Positions 24,604-33,170 are shown, counted from the stretch's first letter. The stretch is 34,255 nucleotides of DNA from an uncultured Flavobacterium sp. (GCF_946479975.1 NZ_CAMLIX010000025.1:1-34255), one strand, 5' to 3'. The notes: generated from the letters alone by a model not told the origin. Program-made: numbers and translations.

Positions 24604-25551
24604 TTAATTGATTCTTTTTACTGAAAGCTTATCCAAACAGAAATAAGCTGCAGTGTTCATTCCATAAAGTGGATCTGAATCTGATGAAGACATTTGAAAC
24701 ACAAGGTATTTAACGTTTCCTAAAGCTTGCAGTTTATTTGCTGCAACACTTATCCATCCTGTTGGCATAACCAAAGACGATCCTGTATAATCTGCTAGCG
24801 TCTGCGTGACTGGAGCTGTAATGCTTCCGTTTGAAGTTACACCATAAATTAATAATTCAAAATGATCACCTGAAGTAAAAGGCTGTGCAAATCCGTCTCC
24901 GTACAAACAGCCGTAATAAGGCCAAGGATGCATGTTGATTTTTAGACCTTCAACTTTGTAAATTCCCGTATTTCCAATCTTAATCCAGTTTGAAAAACTA
25001 GATTCTGAAAATGTAGTTCCTTCTGGCGCTGTAGGATCTAAATAACTAGACCAATACGCCACAATGTAAGGATCTCCAGAAGTTCCAGGTGTTCCCGGAG
25101 TCGTTGTAGAAGCCGTTCCAAAACCGCTTCCTGCCATAGTTCCCCATTGATGAGGCACCCATCCATCAGATCCGCCTGCACCACTACCAGATCCGTAATT
25201 GGTAATGTCATTAACATTAGAAACGATAAATCCGTCCCAATAATTGTAACCTGCAGAAGTAGCGGTGTGTGAAAATGTAAAAATATCTACGTTTAAATTG
25301 GTGTTCGAAACATAGGTGTTTTCCCAATATTTCCCTCCAGTTGTTGTGATTCCGCTGCTTAATAAAGCGCTTGTTAAATTTAGCGTTGTAGTCGTTCCAA
25401 TTGCAGGATCTGTAACAGCTGTTCTTGCCGTTTTTGAATTGTTTGATACTGCTGAACTAGAACTTTCGCTGTTTAGAACATCGTCATCACTGCTGCAAGA
25501 TGAAAATCCAAGCATTAGACCTAAGGTCAAAAAACAAATTACTTTTTTCAT
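24604..25551 (-). CDS. DUF4465 surface lipoprotein of the cobalamin locus
   Basis: A 315-residue lipoprotein with the signal MKKVICFLTLGLMLGFSSC and Cys19. It is followed by SSDDD, an acidic export signal of the kind that sends Bacteroidetes lipoproteins to the cell surface, then a Ser/Asn/Thr-rich linker to about residue 45. The body matches DUF4465: YNYWDGFIVSNVND, PYIVAYWSSYLD, a KINMHPWPYYGCLYGDGFAQPF segment, GDHFELLIYGV, TQTLADYTG, and the C-terminal FQMSSSDSDPLYGMNTAAYFCLDKL. DUF4465 proteins recur beside B12 receptors in Bacteroidetes. As the last gene of a riboswitch-led operon it probably helps capture cobalamin at the surface. The binding role is inferred from context. Confidence 0.83.
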   Translation of the reverse strand: MKKVICFLTLGLMLGFSSCSSDDDVLNSESSSSAVSNNSKTARTAVTDPAIGTTTTLNLTSALLSSGITTTGGKYWENTYVSNTNLNVDIFTFSHTATSAGYNYWDGFIVSNVNDITNYGSGSGAGGSDGWVPHQWGTMAGSGFGTASTTTPGTPGTSGDPYIVAYWSSYLDPTAPEGTTFSESSFSNWIKIGNTGIYKVEGLKINMHPWPYYGCLYGDGFAQPFTSGDHFELLIYGVTSNGSITAPVTQTLADYTGSSLVMPTGWISVAANKLQALGNVKYLVFQMSSSDSDPLYGMNTAAYFCLDKLSVKRIN

Positions 25552-25582
25552 TATTTATAAAATTTAGGGTTAATAGAATTAT

Positions 25583-26797
25583 TTACTGTTTCGGAAAATT
25601 TAGATCTGAAACTTCTTCAAAAATACTTGTCAATAAGTCGTTAGCTCCTAAAGCTTCAAAAGTAGAAACATACACCTTTACAAAATCAACTCCCGGCAAG
25701 TGTACTTTCTTCCCGTCTTTATCAACAGCCCAGCTAATATCTATCGAAGGATCTTTTATACCGCCGTAACCCCAATCGAAGGTTCCTACATTATAACTAG
25801 TTCCTGCTCCATCACTTACATCTTTTGTTGGTATATATACTTTTGTTCCTTTTAAAGTATAAGAACTTGTAATCCATTCTGGAAAATATTGTATGTACTT
25901 ACGGTTCTCTGTTTTTGTAATAGCTCCCGATCCGTTTTTATTGTCTTTCCACGGAAGATAGGCTACATCGTACTGCCAAGCTTTTGTACCTTTTACAGGA
26001 ACTGCACTTTCATTTGGTTTAGAATAAGTGACTTCATAATTTTTAACTGTAGTCGATTTGTTGTATTCGCTTCCTGCAATTTCATACCACTCATTTTCAT
26101 CGGCAATACCGTTTTTGTTAGCATCATATGCCACAGCAATGCTTACAGGAGAATATTTTATTGTAGCAGAACCCGCTGACATTTTAACAGTGAAATCGCG
26201 TTTGCCATAAGCATTAACCACGGTGTGGTCAAATGCTGTCGTAATATAACCACCAAAAGTTCCCAGATATACGATGCCTTCATTTTTTAAATTTTCCTGA
26301 GTTGCTGCAAAAGCTTCTTCTTTTGTACTGTAACTGTCTATATTGTGGCCTGGTGCCGGCATAAAATCGATAAGCTTTAATGCTTTTGCTGTGTAGGTTT
26401 TTCCTGTTTGTGAAACTTTTACTTTTGTAGATGCTTTTTGCTCTATTTTATCAATACTTACTTTTAGATCTATTACAAAATCTGCTGCTTTTGGTGTAAT
26501 AAATTGTAACGTTTTAGTATCACCAATAATAGAATCTTTTGCAACGCCATCTTTACCTGTAACTTTAATAGACCATTGGTATATTTCTGTTTTTCCGTTA
26601 GCATTTTCGATGGTTACTTCTGGAGAAATCGCTACAGCATTGTATTGCTGTACTGCAAATTCTGATACCAATTTTACAGCAATTGCAGGGTCTTTTACTG
26701 GCGCTACAATTTCTTCTTGTTTAGAATCGTCATTACTGCAGGCTAAAAAAACAATAAGAGCCATTAGAGTTAAACTATATTTTAAATACTTTTTCAT
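25583..26797 (-). CDS. Cell-surface lipoprotein with calcium-type loop, copy 1 of 3
   Basis: A 404-residue lipoprotein; Cys20 is followed by SNDDS, an acidic surface-export signal. An Ig/PKD-like domain (about 35-130) leads into a conserved C-terminal domain (about 135-400) shared with the two upstream genes: DFMPAPG, YLGTFGGYITTAFDHTVVN, a loop DANKNGIADENEW at 225-237 with EF-hand/dockerin-like spacing of oxygen ligands, YEIAGSEYNKSTTVKNYEVTY, and SIDISWAVDKDGKKVHLPGVDFVKVY. It is 4 bases downstream of copy 2 and belongs to the B12 operon. I know the family as a surface protein accompanying BtuB/BtuG loci but have no established biochemical role for it. Confidence 0.78.
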   Translation of the reverse strand: MKKYLKYSLTLMALIVFLACSNDDSKQEEIVAPVKDPAIAVKLVSEFAVQQYNAVAISPEVTIENANGKTEIYQWSIKVTGKDGVAKDSIIGDTKTLQFITPKAADFVIDLKVSIDKIEQKASTKVKVSQTGKTYTAKALKLIDFMPAPGHNIDSYSTKEEAFAATQENLKNEGIVYLGTFGGYITTAFDHTVVNAYGKRDFTVKMSAGSATIKYSPVSIAVAYDANKNGIADENEWYEIAGSEYNKSTTVKNYEVTYSKPNESAVPVKGTKAWQYDVAYLPWKDNKNGSGAITKTENRKYIQYFPEWITSSYTLKGTKVYIPTKDVSDGAGTSYNVGTFDWGYGGIKDPSIDISWAVDKDGKKVHLPGVDFVKVYVSTFEALGANDLLTSIFEEVSDLNFPKQ

Positions 26798-26801
26798 GGT
26801 C

Positions 26802-28040
26802 TTATTTATTTGCTTGTTTTAAATTGTATTTTTTTAATATATGAAGGTCTCCTGCTCCCGCAAAAACAGTTGCCATTGAAGATTGCTGCTGGCAAAGTCC
26901 CATTGGTTCGCTCACGCAGTTCACCACTTTTATAAAATCGATTCCTGGAAGATTGGCTTTGTTTCCGTTTTTATCTACTGCCCAGTCAATATCAATATCT
27001 GGGTTTATTGCATTTGCATATCCCCATTGTGGCGGAGTCGAAAACCAAAGTGTGGTCTGCCCTGCTCGTGCGGTTTTAAAATCTACATCTAGTTTTAAAC
27101 CTTCATAAGAAACCGAAGTTTGTGTCGCCCATAACGGATAAAACTCTTTTTTAGCTCTTGGTCTAGACAAATAGTATTTTTTATCCTGATTGTTTTCGCA
27201 ATACAAATGTTCATAATCCAACCAAAGCGCACTTGCAGTAACTACTGGTTCTCCAATTGGTTTTTTATTGTAGGTAATTTTAAAATTCTTAATTGTAGTG
27301 GACTTAGCGTGCTGACTTCCTGCTATTTCATACCACTCTTCTGCATCGGGCTTTCCGTTTTTATTTTTATCGTAAGCCACAAAAATCAATCCTGGTGCCG
27401 GCGGATTTGCTTTAGAACCTGTCGGATTTGTTACATCTCCTCCATAAATTCTGAAATCGCTTGTTCCCGAAACATTCACAACAGTATGGTCAAAACCAAC
27501 CACAATTGAACCTCCAAAACCACCTAAGTCTAACAAATATCCCACATTGGTTTCGTTGATTCTTCCTAACGCGGTTTTCATTACATCTTCTTTCGTATTG
27601 CCATCTTTGTAAAGATCATTGGCAAACATTCCCGGAGCTGGATCAAAGTCAAAAATACGTGTGATGTACGGATTGAAATTTTTTGTTTCATTACTCACAT
27701 TCACAACAGTGCTTTTACTCCCTTTTTTATTGTCTGCCGTAACATTCAATTTAAATTCATAAGATCCTGCATAAATTGGTGTAAATCTTAAATCTTTTGC
27801 ATCTCCAACAATCGAATCAGTTACTTGGTTTACTGGATTTTTAGTCATAATCCATTCATATTTTGCAGTAGCACCAGCATCTGAAGCCGTTATATCTAAA
27901 ACCGTGAAAGTTGGCGTTTCATACTTTTCTTGAAGCGTAATGGCGATCACATTCGCATTTTCGTCTTTGTCGTCACTGCTGCATCCAATAAAGGCAAATG
28001 CAAATGCCAGCGCTAAAATTCGGGTAACATTTTTTTTCAT
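26802..28040 (-). CDS. Cell-surface lipoprotein with calcium-type loop, copy 2 of 3
   Basis: A 412-residue lipoprotein; Cys20 is followed by SSDDKDE, a strong acidic surface-export signal. The Ig/PKD-like domain (about 30-118) has PIYAGSYEFKLNVTADN. The C-terminal domain carries FDFDPAPGMFANDL, DLGGFGGSIVVGFDHTVVN, the loop DKNKNGKPDAEEW at 224-236, YEIAGSQHAKSTTIKNFKITY and DIDIDWAVDKNGNKANLPGIDFIKVV. The tail after ADLHILKKYNL is unique to this copy. Unlike its paralogues it has three extra Cys residues in the C-terminal half (YCENN, VNCVSE, GLCQQ). It starts 224 bases after copy 3, across the repeat element at 28102-28250. Confidence 0.78.
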   Translation of the reverse strand: MKKNVTRILALAFAFAFIGCSSDDKDENANVIAITLQEKYETPTFTVLDITASDAGATAKYEWIMTKNPVNQVTDSIVGDAKDLRFTPIYAGSYEFKLNVTADNKKGSKSTVVNVSNETKNFNPYITRIFDFDPAPGMFANDLYKDGNTKEDVMKTALGRINETNVGYLLDLGGFGGSIVVGFDHTVVNVSGTSDFRIYGGDVTNPTGSKANPPAPGLIFVAYDKNKNGKPDAEEWYEIAGSQHAKSTTIKNFKITYNKKPIGEPVVTASALWLDYEHLYCENNQDKKYYLSRPRAKKEFYPLWATQTSVSYEGLKLDVDFKTARAGQTTLWFSTPPQWGYANAINPDIDIDWAVDKNGNKANLPGIDFIKVVNCVSEPMGLCQQQSSMATVFAGAGDLHILKKYNLKQANK

Positions 28041-28101
28041 AAATTGATTATAATAAGTTGATTTGATAATAGTTAAAACTCAATGCTAAAATTGAGCTTA
28101 A

Positions 28102-28250
28102 TTTTAAACACATAGAGAGACATAGGTTTTATGTCTAAAAAAGACCTTCAAAGAGAAATTCATTTCTTTCACATAGTCACTATGTGTATTTAAACAAGTG
28201 AAACGCGTTTTATAAAGCATCCTACAAACTATGTCTCTATGTGTTTAAAA
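28102..28250. repeat. MITE-like element with terminal inverted repeats inside the B12 operon
   Basis: The left arm 28102-28125 (TTTTAAACACATAGAG onward) and the right arm 28229-28250 (ending CTATGTGTTTAAAA) are inverted copies that differ by a two-base insertion. Between them lie a near-perfect palindrome CACATAGT-C-ACTATGTG (28170-28186) and a small hairpin AGACATA/TATGTCT (28118-28136). The motif CACATAG or its complement thus appears repeatedly in alternating orientation. No ORF is present. The rest of the 224-base gap is plain AT-rich sequence. It looks like a palindromic dispersed repeat, not an operon-specific signal. Confidence 0.8.
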
Positions 28251-28264
28251 ATTTCACGCAAAAA

Positions 28265-29551
28265 TCACCTCGTTGGAATATTTTCTCCCAAAAGATGCAA
28301 GTCGGTTGCGCCCATGATTTCTGTTGAAGTTTCGCCGAGCCATCCTGCCTGCTGGTTTAAACCATTGTAAACTTTTACAAAATCTATCGCTGGAAGTTTG
28401 ACTTTACTACCATTGCTGTCAATTGCCCAATCAATATCTATAGCAGAATCATCGTCGTTGTTTGGGGCATTATCAGCGTAGCCGTATAAAAAGGCGTATT
28501 GAACAAAATAACTTCCTGTACCGCTTTCGTCTACAGCATTGTCTGGCAGTCTTGTTCCCTTAAAAGTGATTGTCGCCTGATCTTTTTGCCATTTTGGCCA
28601 ATATTCTAAAGAGTGATTGTAGGCATTGTTTTGTGCCAAATAGCCTGCCTTTCCTTGATTGTCTTTCCAATAAATATATTCCAAATCAGTAAAAAGAACC
28701 GTTCCTGTGCCACCGCCAGGAACTGGAATTTTATTTGGGTCTGGTTTGTAATACGCAATTTCATAATTGCGAATTGTTTTTGCCATTTTATGACCACCGC
28801 CTTCAATTTCGTACCATTCATCATCTGGAAGTCCGTTCTTGTTTTTATCGTAAGAAACCATGATCACACCCGCTTCACTGCTTCCGCCTCTCAATTCTAC
28901 ATTCGGATTCGGGTTTGCCTGCGCCCAGAAAGCATTTCCTAAAACTCTAAAATCTCGTTTCCCTTTTATGTTTACAATACTGTGGTCAAAACCAAAAACA
29001 ACATAGCCGCCAAAAGCGCCAAGCGAAATCAAATCTCCGTTTTGTTTGGCTAAGTAGGAATTGACTCTTGTCAAAATTCGATCAGCAGAATCGCCGTCAT
29101 TTGCAACTGGAAGATCGTTTACAAATTGTCCTGGAGCGGGTTTAAACTCAAAAACTTTGGCGATATAACTTTTAAATTCTTTGGTTTCTAAACCAACAAT
29201 AACCGTAACTTTTTGCGTCTGAGTAGTTCCTTTGTCTGTAATAGAAACCTTAAATTGATACGTTCCTTCTGAAGTCGCGGCAAATAAAGTTTCTTTTGAA
29301 TTGGTGTTGACTAAAGAATAATTTTCTGAAGAAACACTTTCGATTTCCCAATTGTAAACTGCATCTGCACCAGCCGTCGTTTTCGGACTTAAAGTAACAA
29401 TTGCAAAACGCGTTGTTTTAAATTCGTTTACCGCTGGTTCTCCTCCGCCAGATTCAGAATTATCGTTATCTCCGCCAGAACAATTTACCAGCGTTATCGC
29501 AGCAAAAGCCAATACCATTATTTGACAATACTTAAAAAATAGTTGATTCAT
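28265..29551 (-). CDS. Cell-surface lipoprotein with calcium-type loop, copy 3 of 3
   Basis: A 428-residue lipoprotein. The signal is longer than in its paralogues (Cys24, in TLVNC) and is followed by SGGDNDNSESGGG, an acidic, flexible surface-export region. An Ig/PKD-like domain (about 45-122) precedes the shared domain: FEFKPAPGQFVNDL, SLGAFGGYVVFGFDHSIVN, the loop DKNKNGLPDDEW at 235-246, YEIEGGGHKMAKTIRNYEIAY, and AIDIDWAIDSNGSKVKLPAIDFVKVYN. One residue of the loop region is deleted relative to the other copies (DDEW for DENEW or DAEEW). It lies 4 bases after the beta-propeller gene and so is tightly linked to the receptor genes, unlike the two copies beyond the repeat element. Confidence 0.8.
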   Translation of the reverse strand: MNQLFFKYCQIMVLAFAAITLVNCSGGDNDNSESGGGEPAVNEFKTTRFAIVTLSPKTTAGADAVYNWEIESVSSENYSLVNTNSKETLFAATSEGTYQFKVSITDKGTTQTQKVTVIVGLETKEFKSYIAKVFEFKPAPGQFVNDLPVANDGDSADRILTRVNSYLAKQNGDLISLGAFGGYVVFGFDHSIVNIKGKRDFRVLGNAFWAQANPNPNVELRGGSSEAGVIMVSYDKNKNGLPDDEWYEIEGGGHKMAKTIRNYEIAYYKPDPNKIPVPGGGTGTVLFTDLEYIYWKDNQGKAGYLAQNNAYNHSLEYWPKWQKDQATITFKGTRLPDNAVDESGTGSYFVQYAFLYGYADNAPNNDDDSAIDIDWAIDSNGSKVKLPAIDFVKVYNGLNQQAGWLGETSTEIMGATDLHLLGENIPTR

Positions 29552-29555
29552 ATTT

Positions 29556-30701
29556 TTATTTTTTGGTTATAAAAGCAATATGCGCGGGAATATTTCCTGC
29601 TGTAGTTTTCCATTTCAGTTTACCATCTGGCGTAAAACAATAGATGTAACCTGTTACCACATAATTCTGTGCATCGGTAATGTAGATTTCTTTCGTTTCG
29701 GGATTTACCTGAAGTCCGTACGGAATCATGATTTTCTTGTCGGTTCCGTCTGTAATAATTTGGTCGCTGATTATTTTTTTGGTTTTGGTATCGAGAATTC
29801 CGTATGTAATCTTATTACTATTCGTGAGATAACTCCAAGAAACGCTGTAATAATAGAGTAAGTCATCAACCATACACATGCCTAAAGCTGGAATATCAAG
29901 CTGCATTTTCTTTTCGTCGGTTTTGGTATCAATTACAAAAAGATTCGACGGCGTATTGTAGTAATCGCCTCTTGAACTTACATAAATATCTCCACGGCTA
30001 TCAATTTCCATGCTGTACAAATTGATTCCGACATCTATTTTTTTGATCTCTGTGAAAGTTTCCAAATCAATAACCGAAACAGTTCGATCATAATTCGGAA
30101 CCCTATAACCACCCGAATTTGCCACATATAATTTCCCGTTGTGCACCACCATTTGCTCCGGTTGATAACCAACGTTTACCTTTCTTTTTATTTCTAATGA
30201 AGTCGTATCTATTTCTGCAACAAACCCAATTTCCGCATTCGGATTTATCGCAACCGGCCCTGCATAAGAACTCACATACGCTTTGTCTTTGTAAAAAGCC
30301 ACGTAACGGCAATTCGGAATATCGATTTTTTTGATTCGTTTTGCCGTCCATTTGTCCAAAACTTCAACTTTATTCGAAACATTGATTACCGCATACACCT
30401 TATTGCCATAGATTTGAATATCGTTTCCAACATCACCCAATTCTTTTACAACAGAAGGATTTCTTTCAGAATAAACATCGGTGGTATAATTTCCTGTTCT
30501 ATAATTGAAAACGTCGATACTCGCTCGGTTCATTCCCATATTACCTTCGTTGAGAAGATAAAAACCTTCAATCTTGCCATCACTTCTCGGCGCCGCAACG
30601 CTAACATCTGAAGAAAGAAAAACCGTTTCATCTTCACGACAGGAAACCAGAGAAATTGCAATAAATACGCTAAATACTATTTTTATAATGTTCCTTTTCA
30701 T
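29556..30701 (-). CDS. btuG: BtuG-like beta-propeller surface lipoprotein
   Basis: A 381-residue lipoprotein with Cys21 (SLVSC) followed by REDET, an acidic surface-export signal. The body is a YncE-like seven-bladed propeller: repeated strands such as GNKVYAVINVSNKVEVLD, KDKAYVSSYAG, NGKLYVANSGG, DRTVSVIDLETFTEIKKIDVG and TKEIYITDAQN, about 40-45 residues apart. This is the fold of BtuG, the surface lipoprotein that caps BtuB in Bacteroides and binds cobalamin very tightly. The ATG overlaps the receptor stop by four bases (ATGA), so receptor and cap are translationally coupled and probably made in equal amounts. The symbol rests on fold and context, not on a search. Confidence 0.85.
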   Translation of the reverse strand: MKRNIIKIVFSVFIAISLVSCREDETVFLSSDVSVAAPRSDGKIEGFYLLNEGNMGMNRASIDVFNYRTGNYTTDVYSERNPSVVKELGDVGNDIQIYGNKVYAVINVSNKVEVLDKWTAKRIKKIDIPNCRYVAFYKDKAYVSSYAGPVAINPNAEIGFVAEIDTTSLEIKRKVNVGYQPEQMVVHNGKLYVANSGGYRVPNYDRTVSVIDLETFTEIKKIDVGINLYSMEIDSRGDIYVSSRGDYYNTPSNLFVIDTKTDEKKMQLDIPALGMCMVDDLLYYYSVSWSYLTNSNKITYGILDTKTKKIISDQIITDGTDKKIMIPYGLQVNPETKEIYITDAQNYVVTGYIYCFTPDGKLKWKTTAGNIPAHIAFITKK

Positions 30702-32737
30702 AACTCAAAACTGATTATAAATTTGAATGTTCTTCCCGGCATCGGATAATTGTAAATGACTTCATATTGCTGATTGAAAGCGTTATTAACTTCAACTGTC
30801 GCGTTCATTTTGCAGGTCTTAAAAGTGAATGCTTTTTGAACCGCCAAATCGTGCGTGTACCAAGGCTGAACTTCATTCACTTTAATATTATTTACGTTTC
30901 CGTTGTAGCGTTTTCCAACATAAATAAAACTGTAATTGAAGTTCCACGATTCATAACTCGCATTTAAAATTCCTGAACCGCTATGCCAAGGCGTGTACGG
31001 AATCTGATCGCCGTAAGAAGACAATTCTAAACCAGAAAATTTGGTAAAATCCTGGCTTTGAGAATACGTATAAGTAAGATTTGCAGCAAGATTTACTTTG
31101 TCAATATGTGTTTCGAGATTTACAACCGTTTCAATTCCTTTTCCTTTTACCTGCCCAATATTCGTCATCATCCAACGGAATAAATTTCCTGTCGGTGCTG
31201 CTACAATTTTATCTTTTGTATTGGTATAATACCCATCTGCCTGAATCGAGAATTTGTCAAAAAAGCTTTCCCTTACGGGGAAGTTATACGTAAAACCAAC
31301 GTCGTATTGGTTCATATATTCCGGTCGTAAAGTACTTGATCCTACCATGGTGTAATACAAATCGTTGAAAGTCGGCATTCTGAAAATTCGTTTTGCAAAC
31401 GCTCTTAAATTGAAATCGTATTTTTTAAAAGGAGTATAACCAAGAAATAAAGCAGGCGTAAATTCGGTTTTGTTTGGCGCTTTGGCATTGAATTTTACCT
31501 CTTCGATAACGCGGGTTGCGAGTACATTTCCTAAAACTTTAAAACCTTCATAGCGATAAGAAGTGGCAAGAGAAACCAGCGCCGTATAACGCTGTGGAAA
31601 AGAAAATTGGGTTTCAATTCCTCTTCTGGTTGCATTTAATTTATTGTATTGAAAATCGGTCGAAAGCGAAACATCCCAAGTGGGTAAAATACTGTACATA
31701 TTTACGGCAGAGAAATAGGCTTCCTGCTGAAAATAACTATCATCAGACTGTGCGCCCTCGGTTACGGTTTCGCCTAAAACATTGGTCGTATCTCTGGCAA
31801 TGTAATGTGTGTAATCGTAAGCAAATTTTCCTTTTAATTGAAATTTATACTTTTCAGAAACGTCTTTTGTTAAAAAAGCCTGTCCGAAAAAATTCTTATC
31901 AAATTGTCTAAATCCGTCTTTAAACTTATTCTCTACAATCGCACCTGGCGCACCTCTTTCAGAATCATAATAATAGACTTTGGCGTCCCAAGTGCCCTTA
32001 TTCAGTTTCCCGTAAACACCAGATTCAAAACGGAAAGCTTCAATATCACTGTTCCACCTCGTTGCAGTCGTATCATAAGCGGTTGTACCGTCTAAATTTT
32101 TTCTTTTGTATCTGAATTTATACTGACCGTTTGATTTGATGTATTCTGAACTTACGCTCATGCTTACTTTGTCGCTCAGTTTTTGTTCCCATCTAAAAGA
32201 AGGATCGTGATAATTGATTGACATGGTTTTGTAGCGAACCAATAAATTCGTCTTTTTTGAACCAGTAAAAACAGGACGTTTCGTTTTTAAATAAATGGCT
32301 GAAGCCGAAGCAAAATCTTTAGCCGACTGAAATATTTCACTTTTTTGACCATTGTACATCGTCAAAGATTCCATATCGTCAAGCGAATATTTTCCAAGAT
32401 CCGTAACGCCATTTTGCGCATTCCCAAGCTGGATTCCGTCATAGAAAACACCAACATGATGCGTTCCCATATTACGAACATCAACCGTTTTAAGTCCGCC
32501 GACGCCACCATAATCTTTGATTTGAGTGCCGGCAAAATAACGAAGCGCATCGGCGACATTATGACTTGCCAGTTTTTCGAGCAGAACGCCCGAAAGGCTT
32601 TGCACCGGAATCACTTCCTGATAAGGCTTTCCTTTTAAAATAACTTCTTTTAAAACTCGTGAACTATCAGTCACAGCTTGCGAAAAAAGCCAGAAAGGAA
32701 AAATTAAAATAAAAACGGTTAAAAGGGTTTTCTTCAA
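30698..32737 (-). CDS. btuB: BtuB-like TonB-dependent cobalamin receptor
   Basis: A 679-residue outer membrane receptor that would import cobalamin using TonB/ExbBD energy. The signal peptide ends near residue 20 (FWLFSQ) and LKEVILKG (about 29-36) is a TonB-box-like segment. The plug domain (about 42-155) has NVADALRYFAGTQIKDYGGVGGLKTVDVRNMG. A 22-strand-type barrel follows, with FNLRAFAKRIFRMPTFNDLYYTMVGSSTLRPEYMNQYDVGF near two-thirds. It has no N-terminal carboxypeptidase-like domain, so it is smaller than SusC-type receptors. The substrate comes from the cobalamin riboswitch upstream and the BtuG-like gene downstream. The only in-frame start is TTG at 32737; an ATG 10 bases upstream is out of frame. 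Confidence 0.92.
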   Translation of the reverse strand: MKKTLLTVFILIFPFWLFSQAVTDSSRVLKEVILKGKPYQEVIPVQSLSGVLLEKLASHNVADALRYFAGTQIKDYGGVGGLKTVDVRNMGTHHVGVFYDGIQLGNAQNGVTDLGKYSLDDMESLTMYNGQKSEIFQSAKDFASASAIYLKTKRPVFTGSKKTNLLVRYKTMSINYHDPSFRWEQKLSDKVSMSVSSEYIKSNGQYKFRYKRKNLDGTTAYDTTATRWNSDIEAFRFESGVYGKLNKGTWDAKVYYYDSERGAPGAIVENKFKDGFRQFDKNFFGQAFLTKDVSEKYKFQLKGKFAYDYTHYIARDTTNVLGETVTEGAQSDDSYFQQEAYFSAVNMYSILPTWDVSLSTDFQYNKLNATRRGIETQFSFPQRYTALVSLATSYRYEGFKVLGNVLATRVIEEVKFNAKAPNKTEFTPALFLGYTPFKKYDFNLRAFAKRIFRMPTFNDLYYTMVGSSTLRPEYMNQYDVGFTYNFPVRESFFDKFSIQADGYYTNTKDKIVAAPTGNLFRWMMTNIGQVKGKGIETVVNLETHIDKVNLAANLTYTYSQSQDFTKFSGLELSSYGDQIPYTPWHSGSGILNASYESWNFNYSFIYVGKRYNGNVNNIKVNEVQPWYTHDLAVQKAFTFKTCKMNATVEVNNAFNQQYEVIYNYPMPGRTFKFIISFEL

Positions 32738-32802
32738 AATTACGCATCACTAATTAATAAAATAACTTAAGTGATGGAGTAATTACATAAACGTAGAATT
32801 GA

Positions 32803-33040
32803 CCCCGCTGCAAAACAGCTGGTCATTATCTTTGTCATCAACTTCATACCACGAAAGTTTTAAACTATGTGATCGTGGCAGGTCTCCTGACTTATTCTAT
32901 CTTTAAACGGCCTTCTCATCCCTAAAGGAACAATGGCATTAGTAATGTTCAAAGATTTTGTGTAGAACTTACAGTAGCGGGTCTGTTCAGGATTTGCACC
33001 TGATTCCCTTTTAACTATTTTTTCTGAAGAAAAAACAGAC
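32803..33040 (-). ncRNA. Cobalamin riboswitch
   Basis: On the minus strand the conserved elements come in the right order: GGTGCAAATCC (33000-32990), CCCGCTACTGTAA (32981-32969), ATGCCATTG (about 32939-32931), GGGATGAGAAGGCCG, and the B12 box GTCAGGAGACCTGCC (32891-32877). A stem CCACGA/TCGTGG and then an interrupted hairpin TGACC-GCTG-TTTTG-CAGC-GGTCA (about 32801-32826) follow as possible expression platform. There is no T tract, so control is probably at translation initiation. Bound cobalamin should repress the receptor operon. The outer limits are approximate. Confidence 0.93.
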
Positions 33041-33052
33041 CAAAATCAGCCA

Positions 33053-33082
33053 CAAAGATAGGATGCTTTATTGTTTATCCAA
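33053..33082 (-). promoter_or_regulatory. Promoter of the riboswitch-cobalamin uptake operon
   Basis: On the minus strand TTG (33082-33080) and TATCTTTG (33060-33053) are separated by 19 bases, a full Bacteroidetes -33/-7 promoter. The predicted start at about 33047 lies just before the riboswitch. This is the best-formed promoter in the window. Confidence 0.75.
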
Positions 33083-33170
33083 GAAGGAAATTGTTTTTTT
33101 AGAAAATCTGATGACGTAAATCGTTCTAAAAGCAGGTGTATTATAGGAAAATCAAAAATTAAAAAATTAA

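Noticed and set aside
28606..28942. Overlapping ORFs on both strands within the third accessory lipoprotein gene
   Set aside because: Both cover the conserved calcium-type loop region of the real gene and have no homology to each other or to known domains by eye.
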